Assembly: GCA_025353305.1 (NCBI GenBank)
Contig: JANXQX010000288.1
Span: 1 to 14,702, forward strand
Direction of reading: 5' to 3'
Source of the DNA: Holophagaceae bacterium
Lineage (GTDB): Bacteria > Acidobacteriota > Holophagae > Holophagales > Holophagaceae
DNA: 14,702 nucleotides
Within the stretch, counting starts at the first letter, position 1; each line of letters opens with the position of its first letter. This document shows, piece by piece, positions 1 through 7,387 of the stretch. The translations under genes were made by a program, and so were the position numbers. The notes under the pieces are model-generated. The model was not told where the DNA came from. It was given only the letters and a program-made list of their open reading frames with translations, and searched no databases.

Positions 1-1
1 G

Positions 2-127
2 GTCCAGCAGGATCTGCATCAGGCCCTGGAGGAATTCACCAAGGCCTCGCGGGCGCTGCGGGAGTTGGCGGACACCTTGGAGCGGCAACCGGAATCGCTG
101 GTCTTCGGCAAGGAGAAGCAGAAATGA
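2..127 (+). CDS. MlaD/PqiB-type Mce substrate-binding protein, C-terminal end only
   Basis: Only the last 41 codons are in the window, and the gene begins before base 1. The tail is a charged, helical segment with the motif LRELADTLERQPESLVFGK. It resembles the C-terminus of MlaD/PqiB-type Mce proteins, in which a coiled-coil tail follows the Mce domain and often ends in a phrase like 'LERHPEALIRGK'. Such proteins bind phospholipid in the periplasm for an ABC transporter that moves lipids between inner and outer membranes. The stop codon (125-127) overlaps the start of the next gene in an ATGA arrangement, so the two are almost certainly translated together. The next gene looks like the auxiliary lipoprotein of the same system, which strengthens the call. 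The Mce domain itself cannot be seen here. Confidence 0.7.
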   Translation, partial: VQQDLHQALEEFTKASRALRELADTLERQPESLVFGKEKQK

Positions 128-726
128 TCAGGATTGGGAAAATCTCTGCCCTACTGGCTCTAACTGCCTGCCTGGCCTGTCTGCACCGCTCACCGCCAGT
201 TGTGCTCCATACGCTCCGTCCGCTCTCTCCGGCCCGGGAGGCAGGCACTTCCCCGGGCGCAACGGCCCTTGAAGTCATGCCCGTACGTCTGCCGGAAGCC
301 CTGCAACACCCCCAGTTACTCACTGCCCTGGCCTCTGGGACCTATGAACTGTCGGACACTCATCGCTGGGGCAATGGCCTGGACAAGGACGCGCAGCGGG
401 TGCTTGTGGAGAATCTTTCGGCTCTGCTGGGGAGCGATGCAGTGGTGCCCTTCCCCTTCGGTGAGCGGGTGAAGGCCACCCATCGCCTGGAGGTGGACGT
501 GCAGCGCCTGGAAGGTCGCCCGGGCGGGGTCCTCAGCCTTCGGGCCACCTGGATGCTCATAGGTCCCCAGGGCGGGCCCGCCCTGGTGCGGAAGCGCTCC
601 ACTCTGGATGAGGCCGTCGCCGATAACAGCCTTGAAGCCCTCGTCGCCGCCCATGACCGCATCCTGGATCGTCTCAGCCGCGAAATCGCCGCCTCGGCGG
701 CCGGCCTGGTGAGCGGGGGAAAGTAG
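124..726 (+). CDS. PqiC-like ABC-type transport auxiliary lipoprotein
   Basis: A 200-residue protein that starts with a short lipoprotein signal: a basic N-terminus (MIRIGK), a hydrophobic stretch and a lipobox LTAC with the likely lipidated cysteine at residue 16 (C19 in LAC is an alternative). Residues about 80-103 (RWGNGLDKDAQRVLVENL) match the conserved middle of the PqiC/ABC_trans_aux family, usually of the form 'RW..PL...l.rvL.eNL..lL'. Members are outer-membrane lipoproteins that partner Mce-type lipid transporters. The ATG overlaps the stop of the upstream Mce-protein tail, which fits the usual gene order of permease, ATPase, Mce protein, lipoprotein. Inferred role: outer-membrane end of a lipid transport bridge. 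Family-level confidence is good, but the lipid and direction of transport cannot be told from sequence. Confidence 0.85.
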   Translation: MIRIGKISALLALTACLACLHRSPPVVLHTLRPLSPAREAGTSPGATALEVMPVRLPEALQHPQLLTALASGTYELSDTHRWGNGLDKDAQRVLVENLSALLGSDAVVPFPFGERVKATHRLEVDVQRLEGRPGGVLSLRATWMLIGPQGGPALVRKRSTLDEAVADNSLEALVAAHDRILDRLSREIAASAAGLVSGGK

Positions 727-740
727 GTTCAAGCATCCGG

Positions 741-769
741 CCTTGGTGATATTGGCGGCGATATCAAGG
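741..769. other. Imperfect inverted repeat after the lipoprotein gene
   Basis: The arms are CCTT-(GGT)-GATAT and ATATC-AAGG around an eight-base loop. This gives a nine-pair stem with a three-base bulge, 14 bases after the lipoprotein stop. It could act as a weak transcription terminator for the transport operon, but no T-tract follows, so it is not a canonical intrinsic terminator. It may be chance. Confidence 0.25.
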
Positions 770-838
770 ATGTGGGTGGCGGGGGATGGGGTTGGACGAA
801 TCCACCTCGGGAAACACCGCCACAGAGGTTCCAATGCC

Positions 839-866
839 TTGATAGACTCGGATTATCGGGAATAAC
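839..866 (+). promoter_or_regulatory. Possible sigma70-type promoter for the membrane protein
   Basis: TTGATA (839-844, five of six matches to the -35 consensus) is followed after 16 bases by AATAAC (861-866, four of six matches to the -10). It lies about 45 bases upstream of the GTG start at 910, in a locally AT-richer patch of an otherwise GC-rich gap. Bacteria of this GC content often use divergent promoters, so this is only a candidate. Confidence 0.3.
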
Positions 867-909
867 CCCACGGGTTTGCGATCGAAAAAATGATCGCCTG
901 GAGCACCGC

Positions 910-2022
910 GTGTTTGGAAAGACTTTGGAAGGCAGCACCGGAAGGCTTGTGCAACTCTGCGCGGGCTATTTCCTGTTCTACGTGGCCACGGGGCTCATCG
1001 TGAAATTCTTCACGGGGAGCGTGAACGGCGCCGCGCCGCGCATGGACGACATGGCCTTTCTGGCCTACAACACCTTCGGGGCCAACCTCACCTGCCTGAT
1101 CCCCGTGGTGGCGCTGGGCTGGTGGCGGATGAAAAGCATCCGGCCCATCCGGATGGGCTCTTGGGAGTTTCCATCGGAATTGCTGTACATCATTCCCAGC
1201 GGCGTCTGCACCGCGGTCGTCATTCCCACCACCACACTGATGTACACGCTGCCGATCTCCGTCATGGTGGCCATGGTCATCATGCGGGCCAGCGTCATCG
1301 TCATTGGCCGCTTAGTGGATGGCGTGCAGATCACCCAGGGGATCCTGACGAAAAAGGTCTACTGGGAGGAGAACGCCGCTGTGGTCTTCGCGGTGCTGGC
1401 GGCCAGCATCGAACTGCTGGGCGGCAATGGCCACACTGGCGGCTCCGGCGGAACCTTCGATTTCCTCCGCAACCGCGCAGCCGTGATCATCCTCGTGAGC
1501 TACATCGTCGCTTACGCCATCCGCATCTACATCATGAACTACTACAAGAACACCCGGCCCAAGGGCGAGCCCCTGGACAACCGTGCTTTTTTCGCCACGG
1601 AACAGATCGCTGCCTCCATCTCCATGGCCGTCATCGCCATGTTCGTGTTCTTTTCCCCACGCTTCATCGCTGGCTGGGGGGAACTGCACCAGGTCGCGGG
1701 TTTCGTAGCGTCGATCCAGTCACCCTTGCCGACCTGGATGTGGGCCTCCCTTTCCGGCGTGGCCTTCGGCATCGTGGCTTTCTTCAGCGTTTTCATCTTC
1801 ATGTTCAAAGGCCGCACGGCCACATTTGCAGGCCTGGTGAACCGGCTCACGTCCCTGGTGGCGGGCACCACCGCCACGCTGCTGGGCTGGGCCTTCTTCC
1901 GCAGCAAATTCCCCAGCCTCCAGAACTGGGTGAGCCTCGGTTTCGTGCTGGTGGCGGTCGCCTTCCTGACCCGCGCCGAACGCAAACGGGCCCAGGAACT
2001 CAAGGCGGCGAAGGAAATCTGA
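910..2022 (+). CDS. Ten-helix integral membrane protein, DMT/EamA-like
   Basis: I start this 370-residue protein at GTG 910 because GGAG at 900-903 sits six bases upstream. The frame is open back to an ATG at 772, but that extension (rich in Gly, Trp and Pro) looks non-coding. About ten hydrophobic segments can be counted. The first (residues about 12-34, with AGYFLFYVATGLIVKFF) follows a short cytoplasmic N-terminus. The last segment ends in a basic, charged tail (RAERKRAQELKAAKEI). The last two helices, linked by a loop with LGWAFFRSKFPSLQNW, echo the end of EamA/DMT-superfamily transporters, where the same place carries 'lgW.ll.E.ls..q.iG..lI..Gv'. I do not see the two clear internal repeats of a typical EamA protein. 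Substrate and direction are unknown. The gene faces a convergent minus-strand gene only 17 bases away, with no visible terminator between. Confidence 0.8.
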   Translation: MFGKTLEGSTGRLVQLCAGYFLFYVATGLIVKFFTGSVNGAAPRMDDMAFLAYNTFGANLTCLIPVVALGWWRMKSIRPIRMGSWEFPSELLYIIPSGVCTAVVIPTTTLMYTLPISVMVAMVIMRASVIVIGRLVDGVQITQGILTKKVYWEENAAVVFAVLAASIELLGGNGHTGGSGGTFDFLRNRAAVIILVSYIVAYAIRIYIMNYYKNTRPKGEPLDNRAFFATEQIAASISMAVIAMFVFFSPRFIAGWGELHQVAGFVASIQSPLPTWMWASLSGVAFGIVAFFSVFIFMFKGRTATFAGLVNRLTSLVAGTTATLLGWAFFRSKFPSLQNWVSLGFVLVAVAFLTRAERKRAQELKAAKEI

Positions 2023-2039
2023 ACGTCCTTCTGAGTTCG

Positions 2040-3032
2040 TTATCTCGCGGCGATCAGTTGATCGAATGCAGCTTTCAGTTCGCTGTGGAGGGCCTGCACT
2101 TCGGCAGGTTTCCACAACTTGGGATCCTCCCGGACGAAGGTGGTGAGATCCTTTCGGTTGTCGAAGCGAGCCACGGGCAGATGGTAGACCTTCGAGGCGT
2201 AGTGGTCGCCTTCCTGGACGATGCGCTCCACGCGGATCGTGCCGGGGCGGTCGCTCTCTTCCATGAGCCAAGCCATGTCGTCGCAGCCGTACTGGCCCAG
2301 CATCACTTCCATGGGCACGCTGTGGTTCAGGATGCTGCCCTGGCCGTCGGGGCGGCCGCGCTCGATGTTTTTCCGGCGGCTTTCGGCCGGGTCCACCCAG
2401 ACGTACAGCACGACTGCCTTTTCCAGGATATCGGGCGACAGGGTCTGGAACGCTGAATCGTAGCCGTGGGGTGGGGTCAGGGGAAAAGCAGAACCGTGCG
2501 CGCCGCCGCGGGCGGCCTCGATGACCAGCGTGCGGCCGGTTTTGTCCTGGGCGTTCTGGCGGTTGAGGACATCCAGTTCCCGGCGGCACTCGGCCTCCAG
2601 GGCTTCGGCCATGCGCATGCGGATGCGGTGGGGAATCTCCCCAAGCGGTTGGGAAAGTTCCAACTTGGCGTGGGCGGCATCCAGCCGGTCGAACAGGTGC
2701 TGGGCGGCGCTGGGCACCTCGACCTGGCGGCTGGCCATGAGGTCGGCGTAATCTTCGTTCAGCAGTTCGATGAGGACCGCCCAAGTCCAGTCGTCGATGA
2801 AGGGGCGGTTCGGCCCGTGGTAGTAGGCGTAGCCGAGACCGTTCGCCTTCAATTCGTCGTCGATGCGGTGCATCAGGTGGACGTAGGGATAGTCATCGAG
2901 CTGAAGCGTGGGCCCCATGTGGAAATCATTCCGGCACTGTTCCGGCGTCAGGCTGGCCAGGTAGCGGCGCACCTCCGATTTGCCCGAGGCGGGCAGGGCG
3001 AAGAGGAGAACTGTATCAAGAAGTCGGCTCAT
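2040..3032 (-). CDS. P-loop NTPase/kinase-like protein of unknown role, linked to glutamine synthetase
   Basis: A 330-residue soluble protein. I choose ATG 3032 (MSRLLDTVLLFALPASGKS), because it has a purine-rich AAGGTGGA upstream and places the P-loop at the N-terminus. An upstream in-frame ATG at 3113 would overlap the glutamine synthetase. Residues 12-19 (ALPASGKS) follow beta-strand VLLF and form a Walker A loop with Ala in place of the usual first Gly. LDDYPY (45-50) and TLVIEAARGG (168-177) are further conserved-looking strands. VLYVWVDPAESRRKNIERGR (208-227) resembles the strand and basic lid region of nucleotide or small-molecule kinases. The overall shape recalls zeta-toxin/AAA_33-type kinases, but there is no antitoxin gene nearby and I cannot name the family. 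It lies 13 bases after the glutamine synthetase stop, so the two are probably one transcript. The substrate is unknown. Confidence 0.8.
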   Translation of the reverse strand: MSRLLDTVLLFALPASGKSEVRRYLASLTPEQCRNDFHMGPTLQLDDYPYVHLMHRIDDELKANGLGYAYYHGPNRPFIDDWTWAVLIELLNEDYADLMASRQVEVPSAAQHLFDRLDAAHAKLELSQPLGEIPHRIRMRMAEALEAECRRELDVLNRQNAQDKTGRTLVIEAARGGAHGSAFPLTPPHGYDSAFQTLSPDILEKAVVLYVWVDPAESRRKNIERGRPDGQGSILNHSVPMEVMLGQYGCDDMAWLMEESDRPGTIRVERIVQEGDHYASKVYHLPVARFDNRKDLTTFVREDPKLWKPAEVQALHSELKAAFDQLIAAR

Positions 3033-3045
3033 GGATTCCACCTTA

Positions 3046-4533
3046 TCAGCCACATTGCAGATGCCGGGCCACCAGCTCGCGCAGGGAATCGGCGTTGCCG
3101 AATAGTTTTTCACTCAGGTTCTGGTCATCGAAAGCCTGGAGATTTTGGGCAATCGAATCGATGAGTCCCGTCGGGAACACGCCGCCGTCTTCGTAGCGGT
3201 CGCGGTCGCGCTTCAGACAGGCGCCGGCTTCGAAGCAGGAGGCCGGGAGCTGCTTGAGTCCCTGCACTTTCGCGGCGTCCGCCCGCACGAAGAGCTGCTC
3301 GGAGATCTTCAACGCATCGGGGTGCTCCAGGCCGTAGCGCGCGGCCACGGCCAGGCCCGCCAGGAGCAAGTGGATGTTGGCGGAGCCGTCGGGGCTGCGG
3401 ATCTCGACGGTCTGGTTGTTCTCGAAATGCCCCGTTCCGGGGCCCTCGATCGGGTTGGCGTCACGCTGCATCCTGTCGCCCACGCCCACCCAGCCGAGCG
3501 GCACACGCACCAGCACCGAACGGTTGCGGTCCCCCCAGCAGATGCTCGTGGGCGCCTCCTGATGCGGCACCAGGCGCAGGAAGGACGTGGGCACGGTATT
3601 GCCGAAGGCGGTGAGGGATTCGGAACACATCAGGTAGCCCGCGATCACTTTCTTGGCGGTGTCCGTCAGGCCGTTTTCGTCGGCCATCAGGTTCACACCA
3701 TCCTTCACGAGGCGGCTGTGGATATGAAGGCCGCTGCCGGCCTGGCCCACGATAATCTTGGGGGCGAATGTGACTTCCAGGCCGTGCTTGTAGGCCACTT
3801 CCCGCAGGGTCCACTTGGCCGTCACGAGTTGATCCGCCGCGTCCTCGATGGGCACCGGCAGAAACTCGATCTCGTGCTGCACCATCTCCATGTCCCCGGC
3901 GATGATGTTGCCCACCTCGGCGTGGCCATACTTGATCATGCCGCCCATCTCGCTGATGACCTGCATGGCCTCGCGCCTCACCAGGCCCCACTTCGAGAAG
4001 GGATGGGATTCGTGGTAGCCCTTCTGCTCCACGATGGGATAGATGCGGTCCACTTCGGAAAACAGGTAGTATTCCAGCTCGCCCAGGGCTTCCAGGGTGC
4101 ATCCGGTCCTCGCCTTCAATTCGCGCTGGGCCTTGCGCAGAATGAATTCCGACGCGCTTTCCAGAGGGTCGCCCTGGTTGTTGTAGAAGGAGCAGATGAA
4201 ATCCAGCGTGGGCACTTCGCTGAAGGGATTCACGAAGGCCGTCCGATACCGCGGCACCACGTAGAGATCACTGGAATCGGCTGAGACGAAGGAGAAGAGG
4301 CTGGAACCATCCACCCGTTCGCCCATGGACAGCACTTTGTCCAGATGCGCCTTGCTGTTGATGACGAAGTTGAGCTTCTTCAGGCGGCCATCCCCCGCCA
4401 CGTAACGGAAATTGAACATCCGGATGGCGTTCTCTTCGATGAACCGGATGATGTCCTGCTTCGTGAACTCCGCCGCAGGCTTTCCCAGCGCGCGCACGAG
4501 CTTGTTGGGGCTGAGGGCGATGGTGTCGTTCAT
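3046..4533 (-). CDS. glnA: Glutamine synthetase, divergent GSI-like form
   Basis: A 495-residue enzyme of the glutamine synthetase family, which makes glutamine from glutamate, ammonia and ATP in the cytoplasm. Recognisable parts in order are: an N-terminal beta-grasp-like region to about residue 110; the metal-binding strand LEYYLF (153-158, equivalent to 'EpEFfLF'); VQHEIEF (218-224); the ATP/ammonia-site motif GSGLHIHSRL (266-275); RLVPHQEAP (320-328) followed by WGDRNRS (333-339); and VEIRSPDGSAN (376-386). ATG 4533 has GGAG five bases upstream. Odd points: the 'NLYDLPPEE' segment that carries the adenylylated tyrosine in enterobacterial GSI is replaced by LFVRADAAKVQGLKQLP (414-430), with no tyrosine. 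There is also extra sequence between about 344 and 375. It is therefore unlikely to be controlled by GlnE-type adenylylation. A gamma-glutamyl-amine ligase of the same superfamily is an alternative. A P-loop protein follows at 13 bases. Confidence 0.9.
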   Translation of the reverse strand: MNDTIALSPNKLVRALGKPAAEFTKQDIIRFIEENAIRMFNFRYVAGDGRLKKLNFVINSKAHLDKVLSMGERVDGSSLFSFVSADSSDLYVVPRYRTAFVNPFSEVPTLDFICSFYNNQGDPLESASEFILRKAQRELKARTGCTLEALGELEYYLFSEVDRIYPIVEQKGYHESHPFSKWGLVRREAMQVISEMGGMIKYGHAEVGNIIAGDMEMVQHEIEFLPVPIEDAADQLVTAKWTLREVAYKHGLEVTFAPKIIVGQAGSGLHIHSRLVKDGVNLMADENGLTDTAKKVIAGYLMCSESLTAFGNTVPTSFLRLVPHQEAPTSICWGDRNRSVLVRVPLGWVGVGDRMQRDANPIEGPGTGHFENNQTVEIRSPDGSANIHLLLAGLAVAARYGLEHPDALKISEQLFVRADAAKVQGLKQLPASCFEAGACLKRDRDRYEDGGVFPTGLIDSIAQNLQAFDDQNLSEKLFGNADSLRELVARHLQCG

Positions 4534-4571
4534 GGGGGCTCCGGGGAACGGGAGGTGTTCTGTCCAGGACG

Positions 4572-4587
4572 CATCACCCGCATGATG
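4572..4587. promoter_or_regulatory. Short inverted repeat upstream of glutamine synthetase
   Basis: CATCA and TGATG are separated by six bases, in the 112-base gap between the cysteine synthase stop and the glutamine synthetase start, about 40 bases before the ATG. The position would suit an operator or a small hairpin in the leader. A five-base arm is short enough to be chance, and I recognise no regulator consensus. Confidence 0.2.
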
Positions 4588-4645
4588 AATCCTGCCGCCA
4601 AATGTGGAGGGGCGGATGAATGCCTCGATCCAAAGCAGTACACAT

Positions 4646-5638
4646 TCAGCTGTTCAGAATGGGGGGTGTGAATCGCCGTCGCGAGAGGATGGGATCCAGT
4701 ACGGATTCGTGCTCATAGGGACAGCGGCCGGCTTCGCAATGGCGAAGCCCCTCGGAGGAATATTTCGAATAACCGTCGGCGAAGATGGTCACCACCGTCC
4801 TGCACCTGCTCTGGAGCTTTTTGGCAGCGAGGAAGTTGGCGCCGGAGGAGATCCCTACACAGTACCCGTAGGTCTCACCGAGCCACTTCGCGGCCTCCCG
4901 CGCATCGTCGCCAGGAATCCGGATGACTTCGCTGATGATGGGAATCAGCCCCCCAAGTCCATCACCGGCGATCGCAGGGATAAACCCGTCACCGATGCCG
5001 TAGATGGGGTGAGGGCCGGCGGGGCCGCCGCTCATGACCGCCGATTCATCTGGCTCGACTGCCACCACAAGGGCTTTTGGATTCGCCTCCCTGATAGCCT
5101 GCGCGACGCCCACAAGGGTTCCTCCAGTGCCTACGCCCGCCACGAAGGCGTCGGGGAAGTTCATGCCTTCAGCAGTGAGCTGCGCCAGGATCTCGGCTCC
5201 GGTGGTCTCCCGATGGCAGTCCACGTTCAACGGATTCGCGAACTGGTCCGAACTGAAGGCACCACGTTCCACCACGATTCGATCGCGCACCGCCGCGGCC
5301 TCCGCAAAGCTGCCTTCTTTCGAGCAGAGTACAAGTTCCGCGCCCAGGGCCCGGATCACGTCCTTGCGCTCTTCCGTCATGTTTTCCGGCATCACGATCG
5401 TGACTTTGTATCCTTTGGCCCGGCCAAAATAGGCCAGCGCGATGCCGGTGTTGCCGCTGGTGGCCTCGATGATCTCCATGCCGGGCCTGAGCAGGCCGAG
5501 TTCCTCGCTTCTCTTGATGATGTAACGCGCGATCCGGTCCTTCACGCTCCCGGTCGGATTGGTGCATTCCAGCTTGGCCCAGATTCCGTCCACAAGGATC
5601 AGCGCCGTCCTGCCCACCTCGGTCATGTGCTGATTCAT
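4646..5638 (-). CDS. Cysteine synthase / CBS-family PLP enzyme
   Basis: A 330-residue fold-type II PLP enzyme. The Schiff-base lysine is K33 in TNPTGSVKDRIA (26-37). The phosphate and substrate loop is SGNTG (61-65), the PLP phosphate-binding loop is GVGTGGT (168-174), and GISSG (262-266) and FADGYSKYSS (287-296) form the C-terminal part of the site. The family makes cysteine from O-acetylserine (or O-phosphoserine) and sulfide. The N-terminus is short: the usual 'iGnTPLv.l' is here VGRTALILVD (8-17). An in-frame stop at 5654-5656 rules out an extension, so the enzyme naturally begins a dozen or so residues later than CysK. The C-terminal tail with two cysteines (C301, C306) is unusual and could be a metal or redox site. 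CysK versus CysM type cannot be decided. It reads toward glutamine synthetase with a 112-base gap, so cotranscription is possible. Confidence 0.9.
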   Translation of the reverse strand: MNQHMTEVGRTALILVDGIWAKLECTNPTGSVKDRIARYIIKRSEELGLLRPGMEIIEATSGNTGIALAYFGRAKGYKVTIVMPENMTEERKDVIRALGAELVLCSKEGSFAEAAAVRDRIVVERGAFSSDQFANPLNVDCHRETTGAEILAQLTAEGMNFPDAFVAGVGTGGTLVGVAQAIREANPKALVVAVEPDESAVMSGGPAGPHPIYGIGDGFIPAIAGDGLGGLIPIISEVIRIPGDDAREAAKWLGETYGYCVGISSGANFLAAKKLQSRCRTVVTIFADGYSKYSSEGLRHCEAGRCPYEHESVLDPILSRRRFTPPILNS

Positions 5639-5906
5639 CGGATGCCCCCGGCATCATGCCAAATCCTGGGTGGAGATCGAAGAAACCGCCACCAGAAGCG
5701 TGGCTCCCTAAGTCTGAGCCCTGCCGCAGCCGTGGACGCTGGGTTTGTGACCATCCGCACCTTCGAGGGTGAATGGCTCCGACTGTTCCCTAACAGTGTA
5801 TCGGTGAGTTCCGCCGGCTCGCCGGTGGGATTCCAGCGTTCGCCGATTGGGGGTACATCTGTACGTTGAGGGGCCCTAATTTTAAAGGGTTGTCCTTGGA
5901 GCCCCC

Positions 5907-7295
5907 ATGCAAATCCCTGCCCTCTTCACCGTGAATCGTTCGAAGTCTCTTCTGGTGGCCCTCGGGCTGGTGATCCTCGCGTCCCAGGCCCCTGCCCAGA
6001 CTGCCAAGGAACAAGTACTGCTCTCTATGAAGGACGCCCGAGCCACTGAAGTTCAGTCCCAAGGGTTCACGCTTTCCAGGGATATGAAGGTCCATGTCTA
6101 TGCCAAAGGTGGAGGCGTGGATGGGGAGCCCTTCTATGCGTACGGTTGGATCCTCAATGCCGCCACCCGCGAGGTCGTATGGCAGATGGATGGCCGCACC
6201 GCGCATGCGGATGGGGTCTACCAGTTGGCGGATGCTTACATCGATTTGCCCCAGGGCAGCTATGAGGCCTACTACTCCCATCATGCCTACGCGCAGTACG
6301 GCACGTTTTTCATGTTCTCGTCCCGGAACATCGATCGGCGCCACAGAAAAACAGACAAAGACCAGGACGATTCCCACGGAAGATGGCTGCACCGGATGTT
6401 CACCGGCGGGCCCAGCGGCAACGTCGCCTGGGAGCGGCGGGTCGGAAATTATGGGATGGAGATCTACCTGCCCGCCAATGAAGCGGGCTCGGTTCAGAAA
6501 TTCAAGGCGCCCCTTAATTGGAAGAACGAATTCATCGCCCTGATCCCGGACAAGGATGATGGCCGCTGGACCGCCTCCTTCCACGCCCGCCGCGCCGTGG
6601 CGCTGCACATCTACTCCCAGGGTGAATACGCCGGGGGTGACGAATTCGCCGACCACGGCTGGATTCTGGATGCCCGCACCCGGCGGCCCGTCTGGGAGAT
6701 GAGCGCGTCTAAAGCCCAGTACGGCGGCGGCGCGAAAAAGAATCGCCGCCAGGTGGAGGCCATCCAGCTTCCGGCCGGGGATTACATCGCCACTTACGTG
6801 ACCGATGGTAGCCACTCGCCTGCCGACTGGAATGCGGCGCCTCCCTGCGATCCCCTATGCTATGGCCTGATCATCGCCCTTCCCAAAGATGGCGACCAAT
6901 CCCAGGTGGAGCTGGCCCCCGCCCCTGAAACGACCCCGGTTCTCGCAGAACTGGTACGGGTGGGGAACCACCTGAACGAACGCAGGGCCTTCACGCTGCA
7001 AACACCTGCCAGGGTGCGCATCTACGCCATTGGCGAGAAAGATGACAGTGAGCTGGTCGATACCGCCTGGATCGAGGATGGCCAAGGCAAAACCGTCTGG
7101 TCCATGTCCACCAGGAACACGCTGCACGCTGGGGGCGCGGAGAAAAACCGGGTTGCAGATGAAGTCCTGAATCTACCCAAGGGTACCTATACACTTCGAG
7201 TCCGCACCGATGGATCCCATTCCTATTCCAGGTGGAATGATTCGGCTCCCTGGGACGCAGAGCACTACGGCGCAACGGTCTACGCAGTGAAATAG
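5907..7295 (+). CDS. Secreted protein with three copies of an unrecognised beta-rich domain
   Basis: A 462-residue protein with a clear Sec signal peptide: RSK at 11-13, hydrophobic LLVALGLVILA at 15-25, and likely cleavage after APA (residue 30). ATG 5907 is preceded by GGAG five bases upstream. The mature part has three related units at about 51-190, 221-327 and 362-462. Each carries (G/A)WI-D/N-x(3-5)-VW-M. Units 2 and 3 add GGA-KNR, then LP-G-Y and TDGSHS-x(3)-WN, and close with P-x-D-x(3)-YG. Unit 1 is divergent: it keeps YGWILNAATREVVWQM and LPQGSYEAYY, but has lost TDGSHS and gained a charged insertion (about 140-178). Alternating hydrophobic strands suggest beta-sandwich modules, possibly binding or adhesion domains. 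I see no catalytic motif, anchor or sorting signal and do not recognise the family. It is flanked by 268 bases upstream, shared with a divergent gene, and appears monocistronic. Confidence 0.85.
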   Translation: MQIPALFTVNRSKSLLVALGLVILASQAPAQTAKEQVLLSMKDARATEVQSQGFTLSRDMKVHVYAKGGGVDGEPFYAYGWILNAATREVVWQMDGRTAHADGVYQLADAYIDLPQGSYEAYYSHHAYAQYGTFFMFSSRNIDRRHRKTDKDQDDSHGRWLHRMFTGGPSGNVAWERRVGNYGMEIYLPANEAGSVQKFKAPLNWKNEFIALIPDKDDGRWTASFHARRAVALHIYSQGEYAGGDEFADHGWILDARTRRPVWEMSASKAQYGGGAKKNRRQVEAIQLPAGDYIATYVTDGSHSPADWNAAPPCDPLCYGLIIALPKDGDQSQVELAPAPETTPVLAELVRVGNHLNERRAFTLQTPARVRIYAIGEKDDSELVDTAWIEDGQGKTVWSMSTRNTLHAGGAEKNRVADEVLNLPKGTYTLRVRTDGSHSYSRWNDSAPWDAEHYGATVYAVK

Positions 7296-7387
7296 GGTTT
7301 TCCGGCTGGGCTGGCCAGGGTGACCAAAGTCTCATTCCAAAAGCGACCGCCGCGCGACCGATCAGACTTGGGGTAGGGCGTTGGAAT

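Noticed and set aside
1122..2456. Long plus-strand frame of 444 codons overlapping the membrane protein and the P-loop gene
   Set aside because: It is His/Arg/Gly-rich with no domain and runs across two well-supported genes in other frames. It is a GC-driven shadow frame.
2040..3032. Zeta-toxin-like kinase in a toxin-antitoxin module
   Set aside because: No small antitoxin frame adjoins it, and the partner gene is glutamine synthetase. The P-loop alone does not make it a toxin.
3145..4284. 379-codon plus-strand frame opposite glutamine synthetase
   Set aside because: It is an antisense shadow of a gene with clear catalytic motifs. Its composition is His/Gly/Ala-rich.
4588..4612. Possible sigma54 promoter (TGGCGG...TTCA on the minus strand) before glutamine synthetase
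   Set aside because: The -24 half is partly matched, but the required GC of the -12 element is missing at the right spacing.
4604..5869. 421-codon plus-strand frame opposite the cysteine synthase
   Set aside because: It is an antisense shadow of a PLP enzyme with lysine, SGNTG and GTGGT motifs.
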